Assembly (NCBI GenBank): GCA_963818775.1
Contig: CAWFUF010000024.1
Coordinates: 496,001 to 560,000 of the forward strand
Length of the DNA stretch: 64,000 nt
Reading direction: 5' to 3'
Source: JAMXLO01 sp963818775
GTDB lineage: Bacteria; Pseudomonadota; Alphaproteobacteria; Acetobacterales; Acetobacteraceae
Shown here piece after piece: positions 17,144 through 25,548 of the stretch. A program made the translations under genes and the position numbers. Under the pieces are notes generated by a model. It saw only the letters and a program-made list of their open reading frames with translations, made no database searches and was not told the DNA's origin. The stretch's first letter is position 1. The number at the start of each line of letters is the position of its first letter.

Positions 17144-18009
17144 TGGACGCGATCACCCTCACTGCCAGGCAGCGCCAGCGCGCGGTGGCACTGATCCGGG
17201 ATTGTTCGATTGAACTTTCGCCACGCGACGAGTTCGCCGGTGAGGCGCTGCGCACACTGCTCGCCGCCGGCACGACGGTGTTCGTCAATCATCCTTCCAG
17301 TGTGACTCACCACGATATCGTGGCTGCCTGCGCGCGGTTGCGTCGCGCGGGTTTCGTGCCCGTGCCGCATGTCGCCGCGCGTCGCCTGGCGAGCTTCACC
17401 CAGGCCAGCGACTTCCTGCAGCGCGCGGTGGGCGAGGCGGAGGTCGACCGCATTCTGCTGATCGGCGGCGATGACAGTCCTGTCGGGCCGTTCCGGGCCG
17501 GCCTCGATCTGCTGGCGACCGGCGTGTTGGAGCGACACGGCATCGCCCATGTCGCGTTCGGCGGCTATCCCGAGGGGCACCCGGCGATCGATCCGCACAT
17601 GCTGGATGCAGCGCTGGAAGCCAAGGTGGCGCTCGCACGGCAGGGCGGGCTGGCCGTGTCACTGGTGACGCAGTTCGGCTTCGATGCACAGCCGATCCTG
17701 CGCTGGATCGCGGCGCAGCGCGCGCATGGCATCGACTGCCCGGTGCATGTCGGCATTGCCGGCCCCGCCAGCGTGGCGACGCTCGCGAAGTTCGCCATCC
17801 GCTGCGGCATCGGCGCGTCGCTCCGCGCTCTTGCACGCGGCCATACAGCGTTCGCGCGCATCATGGTAGAGGCCGGACCTGATGCATTGATCAGCGAACT
17901 TGTGGCCGACGCGGGCGAGGATGCGCCGATCGCGGGTCTTCACGTCTTCACCTTCGGCGGCGTACGCCGGACGGCGGAATGGATCCGCGCGGCAAGCGAT
18001 GCCACCTGA
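17143..18009 (+). CDS. methylenetetrahydrofolate reductase-like (MetF superfamily) protein
   Basis: 288 residues, about the length of E. coli MetF. The TIM-barrel features fit the MTHFR superfamily: TTVFVNHPSSVTHHD, a PVPHVAARRL strand, RILLIGGDDSPVGPF, HVAFGGYPEGHP, SLVTQFGFDAQPIL and CPVHVGIAGPAS. It belongs to a divergent branch, so folate as substrate is probable but not proven. It is coupled by TGATG to the preceding methyltransferase-like gene. Together they may oxidise or transfer a methyl group from a methylated substrate through tetrahydrofolate. Confidence 0.75.
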   Translation: MDAITLTARQRQRAVALIRDCSIELSPRDEFAGEALRTLLAAGTTVFVNHPSSVTHHDIVAACARLRRAGFVPVPHVAARRLASFTQASDFLQRAVGEAEVDRILLIGGDDSPVGPFRAGLDLLATGVLERHGIAHVAFGGYPEGHPAIDPHMLDAALEAKVALARQGGLAVSLVTQFGFDAQPILRWIAAQRAHGIDCPVHVGIAGPASVATLAKFAIRCGIGASLRALARGHTAFARIMVEAGPDALISELVADAGEDAPIAGLHVFTFGGVRRTAEWIRAASDAT

Positions 18010-18174
18010 TCGGCAATGGAAAGCGCCAGTCGAAGCGAACGCAGCAGCCGTTTCGCGCGGACCACGTCGGCGCCTGTTGCCGTTCGTCCGAAGTGCGTCA
18101 GGCGCGCGAGGACCATCAGGCTGGTCGACGCTGAAGGACGACGGCACCGCTTAGCCGCCGCCAGCCGCCCAGCG

Positions 18175-18525
18175 CTAATGATGTTCCTTGTGGATGGTTC
18201 CCTTTCCGAGCACGATCAGCAACGTGCCGAGTGGGCCGCCGGGGCTTCGCGTCAGGGTGATGTCTGTTTTGTCGGGGAGACAGCCGAGGGAACTCGTGCC
18301 GCTGAATTCGTGGACCTCCATCGTCCCACCGTCCTTCGGGGTGACCGCAATCACCTCTTCATTCTTGATGGTGCTGTAGATCGCCAGCCGCTCCGTGCCG
18401 GTGAGCGTCATCGCAGCTTTCAGGACAACCCGGGCATGGGCGCCCCCGTGTTCGCAAGTCTCAGTAAAGGTAGCAACGAATGCGTTGGTCTCCGGGTCGT
18501 CCAGATCGGCTTTGCCTTTAAACAT
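18175..18525 (-). CDS. hypothetical small cytosolic protein
   Basis: 116 residues with no family I recognise. It starts FKGKADLDDPETNAFVATF and alternates charged and beta-strand-like stretches, with no signal peptide or membrane segment. An excellent AAGGAGGA ribosome site seven bases before ATG 18525 decides the start over an upstream ATG at 18549. It lies alone between the convergent MetF-like gene and the thiolase operon. The expressed-looking ribosome site and codon usage like the neighbours support it being real. Confidence 0.65.
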   Translation of the reverse strand: MFKGKADLDDPETNAFVATFTETCEHGGAHARVVLKAAMTLTGTERLAIYSTIKNEEVIAVTPKDGGTMEVHEFSGTSSLGCLPDKTDITLTRSPGGPLGTLLIVLGKGTIHKEHH

Positions 18526-18704
18526 CGAATCCTCCTTGCTGCTGCCCACAGGAGTGTCAGCATTCGGAGGCCAGATCGATGAGCTGCATCACATGGCCCA
18601 GGGTTGCAATTGAGACCGCTCTTTCGGCGACGATGGGTCCTTCTCTTGCTGATCCAATCGAAGCTTTCAGCTCGAGACTGCACGCGAGGTCTGGGGCTGA
18701 ATCC

Positions 18705-19859
18705 TTATAGTGTTGCCTGTGTCCCCAGGATAACCGTCGCCTGCGCCGACAGAACGCCGCCGTTGCCGTGCACCAGGGCGGTCTCCGCCTGCGCGACCTG
18801 GCGCGCGCCACACTCGCCACGCAACTGGCGCACTGCCTCGATCAGCAGGAACAGACCGTACATACCGGGATGGCAATAGGACAGGCCACCCCCATTGGTG
18901 TTCACGGGCAGGCTGCCTTTGGGTCCGATGCGTCCGCCACTGACGAAGCGTCCGCCTTCCCCCTTGGGGCAAAAGCCCAGGTCTTCCAGGAACAGGATCG
19001 TGTTGATGGTGAACGCGTCGTACAGCGCCAGCACGTCGATGTCCGTCTCGCGCAGACGCGCCATGCGATAGGCGGCCGCGCCCGATTCGCGTGCGCCGGT
19101 CATCGTGAGATCAGGCATCGACGAAATCGATGCGTGGGTAATCGTCTGGCCGCAGCCGAGTACATAGACCGGCGGTTTCGCCAGACCACGAGCGCGTTCG
19201 GCGGACATCATCACGATCGCACCACCACCGTCGGTGATCAGGCAGCAATCGCGCACGGTGAACGGATAGCTGATGGGTCGCGCCGACAGCACCTCGGCAA
19301 CCGTGAGCGGCTTCTTCTCCCACGCGACCGGATTCAGCAGCGCCCATTCCCTGGCAGCAACAGCCACCTCGGCCAACTGCTCCCGCGTGGTGCCGAATTC
19401 ATGCATGTGACGCGATGCGGCGAGGGCGTACGCTGTCGATGGCAGAAACGGTCTGAATGGTGTTTCATAGGGATTGTATTCGCGCGCCGACGCTTGGCGG
19501 CGACCGACAGTACGCTGCGTGCTGCCATAGGCGATCACTGCCACGGAACACAGACCGGCAGCGAGTGCCGCCTGTGCATGAGCCACGTGCACCTCGAACG
19601 ACGAACCGCCGACGATGGTGGAGTCGGTATAGGCGGAGGGCAGGCGAAGGTACTCGCACATCGACATCGCCGACGTGCGCGCCTGCGTAGCGGCGCAGAA
19701 TATGCCGTCGACGTCGCGCAGCTTCAGACCACAATCCGCGAGCGCGCGGTGGATGCCCTGCGCCATCAGATCGAGCGGGCTCATGTTGGCGGCGACCGCT
19801 CCGATATCGGACTCCGCCGCACCGACGATTGCGGCGCTGCCGCGGGTGAGGCCGTTCAT
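18705..19859 (-). CDS. thiolase-fold protein lacking the usual nucleophilic cysteine
   Basis: 384 residues of the SCP2/acetyl-CoA acetyltransferase branch. Recognisable parts are AAIVGAAESDIGAV, VDGIFCAATQART, VIAYGSTQRT, GGLSYCHPGMYGLF and VHGNGGVLSAQATV. Where most paralogues read GGCSF or a similar Cys motif, this one has GGSSFEVHVAHA, so a normal Claisen thiolysis is doubtful. Members paired with a DUF35 protein, such as Ltp2 of steroid-degrading actinobacteria, act instead as retro-aldolases on acyl-CoA side chains. Here the gene overlaps a DUF35 gene (ATGA), which supports a two-subunit complex. The substrate is unknown. Confidence 0.82.
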   Translation of the reverse strand: MNGLTRGSAAIVGAAESDIGAVAANMSPLDLMAQGIHRALADCGLKLRDVDGIFCAATQARTSAMSMCEYLRLPSAYTDSTIVGGSSFEVHVAHAQAALAAGLCSVAVIAYGSTQRTVGRRQASAREYNPYETPFRPFLPSTAYALAASRHMHEFGTTREQLAEVAVAAREWALLNPVAWEKKPLTVAEVLSARPISYPFTVRDCCLITDGGGAIVMMSAERARGLAKPPVYVLGCGQTITHASISSMPDLTMTGARESGAAAYRMARLRETDIDVLALYDAFTINTILFLEDLGFCPKGEGGRFVSGGRIGPKGSLPVNTNGGGLSYCHPGMYGLFLLIEAVRQLRGECGARQVAQAETALVHGNGGVLSAQATVILGTQATL

Positions 19860-20242
19860 GGCGTGCCCGCCGCCGGTGCGAACACGGGATACGGCGGTTC
19901 GTCGCCCTCCGCCGCATGTACGCGGAACTTCACGCGCATGCCGATGCGTACGTCGAGCGGGGCGATATCCTCGACGCAACTCATCATGCGGAAGCCCTCA
20001 TCGATGTCGATCAGCGCGACGTTGTACGGATCGCCCTTCTGTGGATACACCACGGTGGTCGCGTGTACCGTGCCCATCCCCTTGCTGATGCGCCATTGCA
20101 GATTGTCGCTGCCGGTGAGGGGGCAGATGACGCGCGGATAGAACACCGCCACATTGGCATCAGGGCTGAACTGGTAGCCCAATTCGCCCTTCTCCAGGTG
20201 CTCAAGATAGACGCCCAGAGGGGAGTTCGCTGCGTTTGCCAT
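19856..20242 (-). CDS. DUF35 / OB-fold nucleic-acid-binding-like partner of the thiolase protein
   Basis: 128 residues. The C-terminal OB-fold is typical of DUF35 (GTVHATTVVYPQ, VALIDIDEGFRMMSC, RIGMRVKFRV, then PPYPVFAP). The N-terminal zinc rubredoxin finger of the family, normally two CxxC pairs, is missing: only one cysteine (PRVICPLTG) lies in that region. Family knowledge: DUF35 proteins bind a thiolase partner and form part of the acyl-CoA channel. The ATG overlaps the dioxygenase stop by one base and the stop overlaps the thiolase ATG, so the three genes form a tightly coupled operon. Confidence 0.82.
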   Translation of the reverse strand: MANAANSPLGVYLEHLEKGELGYQFSPDANVAVFYPRVICPLTGSDNLQWRISKGMGTVHATTVVYPQKGDPYNVALIDIDEGFRMMSCVEDIAPLDVRIGMRVKFRVHAAEGDEPPYPVFAPAAGTP

Positions 20243-21123
20243 CACACCGGCCTGTCGCCGGCCACGGTGACGCGGTGACCGGAGCGGGTATGCGGCCAGT
20301 AGTCCCACATCGCGCGATGCTGCACGCAACGATTGTCCCAGAACGCGATGGAGTTTTCCCGCCAGCGAAAACGACACTGGAACAAGGGGTCCTCGGCGAT
20401 CTCCCATAGGTAGTGCAGGATCGCGTTGCTCTCATCGCGCGGAACGCCGACGATTCGCTTTGTGAAGCCGCGATTGACATAGAGCGCCTTCCTGCCGGTC
20501 ACCGGATGCGTGCGGATCACCGGGTGCTCGGCGCGCGGGTAGGTGGGCTTGTCAGCGACGCCGTAGTTGGCATAGGTGCCGCGATACGCATCCTCGCCGT
20601 CGTGCATCGCGGTGAGGCCCTCCAGATACTGCTTCATCCGATCCGACAGCGCCTCATAGGCGGCATACATCGAGGCGAACAGCGTGTCACCGCCGCGCGG
20701 CGGTGACTGGCGGATATACAGGATGCTGCCCATAGGCGGCTCCACGTCGCACGACACGTCGCTGTGCCACCCCTCGCCGTTGGCACGTGGCGAGTCCTTG
20801 TCGGCATGGACGATCATCAGTTCGGGCTGCCCCGACGCGTGCGGCGCCGCAGGGTGGATGTGTAGCTTTCCAAAGCTGCGGCCGAAATCGAGGTGCTGTT
20901 CCGCGGAGATGTGTTGGTCGCGAAAGAAGATCACCAGGTTCTCCGCAAGCGCTCGATGGATCTCGTCAAAGGTCCGGTTGCCAAGGGGCTGGGAGAGATC
21001 GACGCCGCCGATCTCGGCGCCTATGATGGGCGTCAGCTTGTCCACTGTTATCGTCTCGTACGGCACCAATTCATCAGCGTTGTGCTTGTAGCGCGGTCCG
21101 TTGTTGCCACGCAGGACGCTCAT
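20242..21123 (-). CDS. TauD/TfdA family 2-oxoglutarate-dependent dioxygenase
   Basis: 293 residues. The iron triad is HSD in EGWHSDVSC and the distal histidine in CVQHRAMWDYW; the 2-oxoglutarate arginine lies in GHRVTVAGDRP. The N-terminal IGAEIGGVDLSQPL is the family hallmark. These enzymes hydroxylate sulfonates, phenoxyacetates or other small acids. It heads the operon with the DUF35 and thiolase-like genes. It is one of three TauD/TfdA paralogues in the window and most like the one ending near 40.5 kb (shared ALYVNRxxT and IWDNRCVQH-type text). Confidence 0.9.
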   Translation of the reverse strand: MSVLRGNNGPRYKHNADELVPYETITVDKLTPIIGAEIGGVDLSQPLGNRTFDEIHRALAENLVIFFRDQHISAEQHLDFGRSFGKLHIHPAAPHASGQPELMIVHADKDSPRANGEGWHSDVSCDVEPPMGSILYIRQSPPRGGDTLFASMYAAYEALSDRMKQYLEGLTAMHDGEDAYRGTYANYGVADKPTYPRAEHPVIRTHPVTGRKALYVNRGFTKRIVGVPRDESNAILHYLWEIAEDPLFQCRFRWRENSIAFWDNRCVQHRAMWDYWPHTRSGHRVTVAGDRPV

Positions 21124-21234
21124 GGACGGTCTCCCTCGGCAAACAGGTCGGCTCCAAGTCTAGCCGTGACCGCGGCGCCGCGCTATGGCGCCTCCCCAAG
21201 CAACCGCCGATCCGCAAACATCGTGCCCTCCATG

Positions 21235-22200
21235 TCAATTCAAGCTTGCCGGTTCGTCACCACCGGCAAGAAAATTCTGGGCTTCGCGATACAGCGCATA
21301 ACGGCTTGTCTCGAGATGCATCAGGTGGGTGCCACGACTGATCTTCACATCGCGGCGGACAGGTGACGAAGTGAACTTGCCGAACAGCCAGGCGGCGTCG
21401 GCATCGGTGCACATGCTGTCCCACTCGCCGCGAATGATCGCCACCGGCGCGCGCACACGGGATGGATCGTAAGCGAGATCGCCTGCCCACGCGCGACCGA
21501 TGTCAAACCACGGCCCGCTCGGTGTCTTCACGCTCGCTGGAGTTCGCGTCCTGCTGGCCGGGTCGCTGTCCAGGTAGCACTCGCCCCATTCGGCGAAGTG
21601 ACGGCGAGACAACACCGATGGTTCGCCGGACGGCACCTCCGCAGTGAAGCGCTGCCACTGATCCTGCAGTGAAACCAGACGCCATGCAGGATAATCCTGC
21701 GCCGCGCTCTCGTTGCGGCGTGCAATGGCGCCGAACAGTACAAGGCGCTCAACAAGCTCCGGGCAGCGCGCGGCGAAGCGACCGGTGACGATCGTGCCCC
21801 AGGAATGCGCAAGGACGGAGACCCGATCTATCGCGTGATGCCGGCAGATGAAGCGTGCAGCTTGTTCCAGTTGCCCGCTCGCATCTCCAGCGCTGCACAG
21901 GGGTTGGTGGCCATCCGATGGCTCATACATGGCGGGGTACGGGTCCGAATGACCGTAGCCATGGAAATCGAAGCCCCAGACATGAAAGCCCGCGGCACAA
22001 AGCTCATCGCGCCACGAGCGGCCATCGAAGCGGTGTGCGATCGATAGCGCGGACGGAAACGTTGCACCGTGCACGTACAGTGCAACGCCCTTGGGCGAAA
22101 TGCCGTCCGGCGGTGGCAGATGACGCAGGTACAGCGACAGCCCGGCGTGGCTGCTCGGAATGTGGAAATGCTCCTCGCGTGGATCGAGCAATGCTGGCAT
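21235..22200 (-). CDS. alpha/beta hydrolase
   Basis: About 321 residues. The oxyanion strand ALYVHGATFPS, GFDFHGYGHSD, the nucleophile elbow LAHSWGTIVTG, the acid region GEWDSMCTDADAA and the histidine in SRGTHLMHLE make a complete catalytic triad. It resembles lysophospholipase-like or lactonase-like hydrolases. The ATG at 22200 was preferred because PALLDPREEHFHIP begins the conserved part; ATG 22248 would add 16 residues. It is downstream of the Rid gene on the same strand and may be the last gene of the paa operon. Confidence 0.85.
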   Translation of the reverse strand: MPALLDPREEHFHIPSSHAGLSLYLRHLPPPDGISPKGVALYVHGATFPSALSIAHRFDGRSWRDELCAAGFHVWGFDFHGYGHSDPYPAMYEPSDGHQPLCSAGDASGQLEQAARFICRHHAIDRVSVLAHSWGTIVTGRFAARCPELVERLVLFGAIARRNESAAQDYPAWRLVSLQDQWQRFTAEVPSGEPSVLSRRHFAEWGECYLDSDPASRTRTPASVKTPSGPWFDIGRAWAGDLAYDPSRVRAPVAIIRGEWDSMCTDADAAWLFGKFTSSPVRRDVKISRGTHLMHLETSRYALYREAQNFLAGGDEPASLN

Positions 22201-22284
22201 TGGCGTGCCTCCATCGGTGTTGGTCCGATATGCATCGCCGAACTCCATGAAGCCACACGCGTTGCTACGGCCGCAGCCGAAGCG

Positions 22285-22677
22285 TCACACGACCGCGATC
22301 GCGCTCATCTCGATCAGGTAGTCGGGATGGGTGAACTTGCTCACCTCGACCAGCGTGGAGGCCGGCGGCGGCGAGGGGAAGAACTCACGCCGCACCTTAT
22401 GGATGGGTGCGAGGTTCTCCATGTTGCGCACATAGACATCGACGCGGCAGACATTGGCCAACGTGCCGCCCGCGGCCTCCACCGCGGCCTTGACGTTCTC
22501 GCACACCTGACGCGTCTGCGCCTCGATGTCGCCGATGCCGGCAATTGTGCCGTCCGGGCGCTGGGCCACCATGCCGGAGATGAACACCAGCCGACCGGTT
22601 GCTTCGACGGCGATCGCCTGCGCGAAATGTCCGCCAGGCTTCGGCGCCTTGTCGGTGGTGATAGCCTGTCTCGGCAT
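22285..22677 (-). CDS. RidA/YjgF-family protein without the catalytic arginine
   Basis: 130 residues with the RidA fold: GRLVFISGMVAQRPDG, QTRQVCENVKAAVEAAGG, VCRVDVYVRNM and the end YLIEMSAIAVV. Classical RidA imine deaminases carry an arginine in the PARS motif before VEV; here that site reads PASTLVEV, so the arginine is serine. This places it among the non-deaminase Rid subgroups, whose roles are often in catabolic pathways. AAGGAGGA sits just before the ATG. It follows paaD after 17 bases in the same operon. Confidence 0.85.
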   Translation of the reverse strand: MPRQAITTDKAPKPGGHFAQAIAVEATGRLVFISGMVAQRPDGTIAGIGDIEAQTRQVCENVKAAVEAAGGTLANVCRVDVYVRNMENLAPIHKVRREFFPSPPPASTLVEVSKFTHPDYLIEMSAIAVV

Positions 22678-22694
22678 GGTTTCCTCCTTGCTGC

Positions 22695-23183
22695 TCAGTG
22701 GCACTTGAACGCGTCGAACGGCTCGCGGCATGCGCGGCACCGGTGCAGCGACTTGCACGCCGTCGAGCCGAATTCGCTGATGAGTTCCGTGTCGGCGCTG
22801 CCACAATGCGGGCAGGCGGGATGCGCCTCGCCGAACAGCGCGCGACGCGACGCAGTATGTTCGGGCGGTGCGATGCCGAATGCCGCAAGCTTGCTGCGCC
22901 CAGCATCGGTCAGCCAGTCGGTCGTCCATGCAGGCGAAAGGCGGGTGAGCACGCGGGCCTTGATTCCTGCACGTGCGAGCGCCGTTTGGATATCCAGCGT
23001 GATCATGTTCATCGCTGGGCAGCCGGAGTAGGTGGGCGTGATGGTTACCTCGACCGTGTCATCGTGCACCGACACGTCGCGCAGGATGCCGAGGTCACTG
23101 ATCGTCAGCACCGGGATCTCGGGATCGGTGACATTCTCCAGCGCGGCGAGAGCGCGTTCACGCAGCGCGGTAGCTTCTACCAT
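22695..23183 (-). CDS. paaD: PaaD-like iron-sulfur/maturation factor of phenylacetyl-CoA epoxidase
   Basis: 162 residues. The N-terminal MIP18/DUF59 domain (VTDPEIPVLTISDLGILRDV; TYSGCPAMNMI) is followed by a zinc-ribbon tail with cysteine pairs CPHCG and CRAC. PaaD is needed for a working PaaABCE epoxidase, probably in metal cofactor delivery. It overlaps the end of paaC by 7 bases. The presence of the full PaaD type, not a generic DUF59 protein, confirms that the upstream genes are true paa oxygenase components. Confidence 0.92.
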   Translation of the reverse strand: MVEATALRERALAALENVTDPEIPVLTISDLGILRDVSVHDDTVEVTITPTYSGCPAMNMITLDIQTALARAGIKARVLTRLSPAWTTDWLTDAGRSKLAAFGIAPPEHTASRRALFGEAHPACPHCGSADTELISEFGSTACKSLHRCRACREPFDAFKCH

Positions 23184-23935
23184 GTGGCGCCCGGATAGCT
23201 GCGCTGGAGGAACTGCATCTCCGCCAACAGATGCCCGAGATGTTCGGTATGTCTTCCGCTGCGACCACCCGACTGCATCCAACCATCCGACGGTCGTTCC
23301 AGCGTGGCGCGCGCGAGGATGCCGTCGATGGTCGCGTTCCAGGTGTCGCGCAGCGACATTGGCCGCGCGACAATGCCGGTGTCGCCAGCCATGTCCGTGA
23401 ACAGTTCGCCCGTGTAGGGCCACAGATCTGCCAGTGCGTTCTGCGCACGGCGGTGACTTTCCGCGGTGCCGTCACCGAGGCGGATCAGCCATTCAGCCGC
23501 GTGCCGCAGATGATAGGCAGTTTCCTTCTCTGCCTTCGCGGCGATGGCGGCGATCGTGCCGTCGGTTGATGTGATCGAGGCGCGCCAGAACGGATCGGTG
23601 AAGGCAGACACCAGCACCAGGCGCGCGATGCTGAATGCGAAGTCGCCGTTCGGCAGTTCCATCATGAGGCAACTCCGCCACGCCGGGGCGTCACGCAGAT
23701 AGGCAAGCTGGTCCTCGGTGTGGCTCGTCAGCGTGCCGGCGTAGCTATAGAGCGAACGCGCCTGACCGATCAGATCGAGCGCGATGTTCGCCAGGGCCAG
23801 TTCTTCCTCCAGCACTGGCGCGTGACCGGTCCACTCCGACAGACGGTGTCCCAGGATCAACGCGTCGTCCGCCATGCAAAGCAACTGCAGGACAAGGGGC
23901 GTCTCCTCGACAGCGATTGAGGTCGTAGCCGCCAC
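23177..23935 (-). CDS. paaC: PaaC-like structural subunit of the 1,2-phenylacetyl-CoA epoxidase
   Basis: 252 residues, ferritin-like. Family text includes LCMADDALILGHRLSEW, LALANIALDLIGQARSLY, EDQLAYLRD and AEKETAYHLRHAAEWLIRLGDG. PaaC is the inactive scaffold that pairs with PaaA in the ring-epoxidising diiron complex. The stop of the P450 gene is only 3 bases upstream of its ATG, so paaC is translated directly after a P450 instead of directly after paaB. No paaE reductase is found in the window. Confidence 0.92.
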   Translation of the reverse strand: MAATTSIAVEETPLVLQLLCMADDALILGHRLSEWTGHAPVLEEELALANIALDLIGQARSLYSYAGTLTSHTEDQLAYLRDAPAWRSCLMMELPNGDFAFSIARLVLVSAFTDPFWRASITSTDGTIAAIAAKAEKETAYHLRHAAEWLIRLGDGTAESHRRAQNALADLWPYTGELFTDMAGDTGIVARPMSLRDTWNATIDGILARATLERPSDGWMQSGGRSGRHTEHLGHLLAEMQFLQRSYPGATW

Positions 23936-23938
23936 TCC

Positions 23939-25198
23939 TCAGTTCACGGGGATGCGCACCGGCATCGAGGAAATGCTGCGCAGGATGTTGGAATAGGCGC
24001 GGGTCGGCGGCTCCAGCACCTCGATCATCGGGAAGCGTTGCAGGATCTCCTCCCATAGGATCGTCAACTGCAACTCCGCCAACCGGTTGCCGACGCAGCG
24101 GTGGATGCCGAAGCCGAACGAAAGATGCTGGCGCGGCCGCGCACGGTCAATGATGAAGTCGTTGGCGTCGTCGATTGCGGCATCGTCGCGGTTGCCGGAG
24201 ATGTACCACATGGCGAGCTTGTCGCCCTTGCGGATGTGCTTGCCGCCAAGTTCCGCGTCCTCCAGCGCCGTGCGCCGCATGTGGATAACCGGCGTGTGGT
24301 AGCGGATGATCTCGGGCACCATGCTGGTGACCAGCGTCGGATTGTTGATCAGCTTGCGATACTGCTCCGGGTTGGAGTGCAGCGCCCACAGACCGCCCGA
24401 CATCGAGTTCCGTGTGGTGTCGTTGCCGCCGACCAGCAGCAGCAGAATGTTGCCCATGAATTCCGCCGGCCGCGAGGGCAGATCGCGTGTCGCCTCGCCG
24501 TGTGCAAGCATGGAGATCAGATCGGGCCTTGGCTCCTGCTTCGCGCGGTCATGCCAAAGGTCGACGAAGTACTCCATCGCCTGCTGCAGCACGGCGTCCC
24601 GCTTTTCGTCTGAATCGATCTCCGTGCCGGCGCGGGTATTCACCGTCGCGACATTCGACCAGTAGGTGAGCTTGCGACGCTCATCGAACGGGAAGTCGAA
24701 CAGCGTGGCCAGCATCTGCGTGGTCAGCTCGATCGACACGCGGTCCACCCAGTCGAACGCCTCGCCGCGCGGCAACTCATCGAGCACGCGCTGCGTGCGC
24801 TCGCGGATGGTGCCGGAAAGCCGCTGCAGGTTGCCGGGCGCGACGACAGGCGACACCACCTTGCGCTGCTCGTCGTGCCTCGGCTGATCCATCGAGATGA
24901 AGCTGGGCCGCCGGAAGTCCATCGGCGTGTCGCGCAACACAATGCCGCCCATCATGGCGTCGGAGGAATAGACCTTCTGGTTCGTGTCGACCTGCATGAT
25001 GTCGTGGTACCGGGTCACCGACCAGTACGAGCCATACATGCCGTTCTCGCACCAGTGCACCGGGTCTTCCTGGCGCAGGCGCTCGAAATATGGTTGCCAG
25101 ATGTCGTCCTGATAAAGCCGCGGCTGGCTGACATCGATCTTGTCGAGTGGGAGCGACCAGGCATCTTCACGTGGATCGACGTTGACGGGCGCGTTCAT
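23939..25198 (-). CDS. cytochrome P450, CYP153-like alkane/fatty-acid hydroxylase
   Basis: 419 residues with all P450 landmarks: I-helix GGNDTTRN at 257-264, ExxR at E296-R299, and the haem-thiolate loop FGFGIHRCVGNR with C368. The text FISMDQPRHDEQRK, FDWVDRVSIELT, DLISMLAHGEATR and MWYISGNRD is what I know from the CYP153 family of terminal alkane hydroxylases, and the length agrees. No ferredoxin or ferredoxin reductase gene accompanies it. It sits between paaB and paaC, 60 bases after the former and 3 bases before the latter. Assignment to CYP153 is from remembered signatures, not a search. Confidence 0.88.
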   Translation of the reverse strand: MNAPVNVDPREDAWSLPLDKIDVSQPRLYQDDIWQPYFERLRQEDPVHWCENGMYGSYWSVTRYHDIMQVDTNQKVYSSDAMMGGIVLRDTPMDFRRPSFISMDQPRHDEQRKVVSPVVAPGNLQRLSGTIRERTQRVLDELPRGEAFDWVDRVSIELTTQMLATLFDFPFDERRKLTYWSNVATVNTRAGTEIDSDEKRDAVLQQAMEYFVDLWHDRAKQEPRPDLISMLAHGEATRDLPSRPAEFMGNILLLLVGGNDTTRNSMSGGLWALHSNPEQYRKLINNPTLVTSMVPEIIRYHTPVIHMRRTALEDAELGGKHIRKGDKLAMWYISGNRDDAAIDDANDFIIDRARPRQHLSFGFGIHRCVGNRLAELQLTILWEEILQRFPMIEVLEPPTRAYSNILRSISSMPVRIPVN

Positions 25199-25258
25199 TG
25201 CATTTCATCCCTGTTGGCCGAGGTGCTGCATTATTTTACAGGCTGTCCAGGTTGCGGC

Positions 25259-25546
25259 CTACATGTTGTCCACTTCGTCAGGCACTTCATAGAACGTCGG
25301 GTGACGGTAGATCTTCGAGCCTGTCGGCTCGAACAGCATATCCTTGTCCAACGGATCGGAGGCGGTGATTGCTGCCGACGGCACGACCCAGATGGAAAGA
25401 CCCTCGCCGCGTCGCGTATAGACGTCGCGCGCCGCCTGCAATGCCAGCGTTGCGTCGGCCGCGTGCACGGATCCGACGTGCCTGTGCGCCAGCCCTGTGC
25501 GGGCGCGGATGAAGACCTCCCACAGCGGCGTGGCCTGTTCCACCAT
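25259..25546 (-). CDS. paaB: PaaB-like subunit of phenylacetyl-CoA epoxidase
   Basis: 95 residues. PLWEVFIRARTGLAHRHVGS and the end GSKIYRHPTFYEVPDEVDN are diagnostic. PaaB bridges PaaAC units in the epoxidase complex. Its ATG begins 2 bases after the paaA stop. The 60-base gap after paaB, leading to the P450 gene rather than paaC, is where the usual operon order is interrupted. Confidence 0.92.
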   Translation of the reverse strand: MVEQATPLWEVFIRARTGLAHRHVGSVHAADATLALQAARDVYTRRGEGLSIWVVPSAAITASDPLDKDMLFEPTGSKIYRHPTFYEVPDEVDNM

Positions 25547-25548
25547 TG

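Noticed and set aside
18768..20141. Long open frame on the plus strand (over 450 codons) opposite the thiolase and DUF35 genes
   Set aside because: It is antisense to two well-supported genes with family motifs, and its composition is Arg/His-rich and lacks any domain. Shadow frame of GC-rich DNA.
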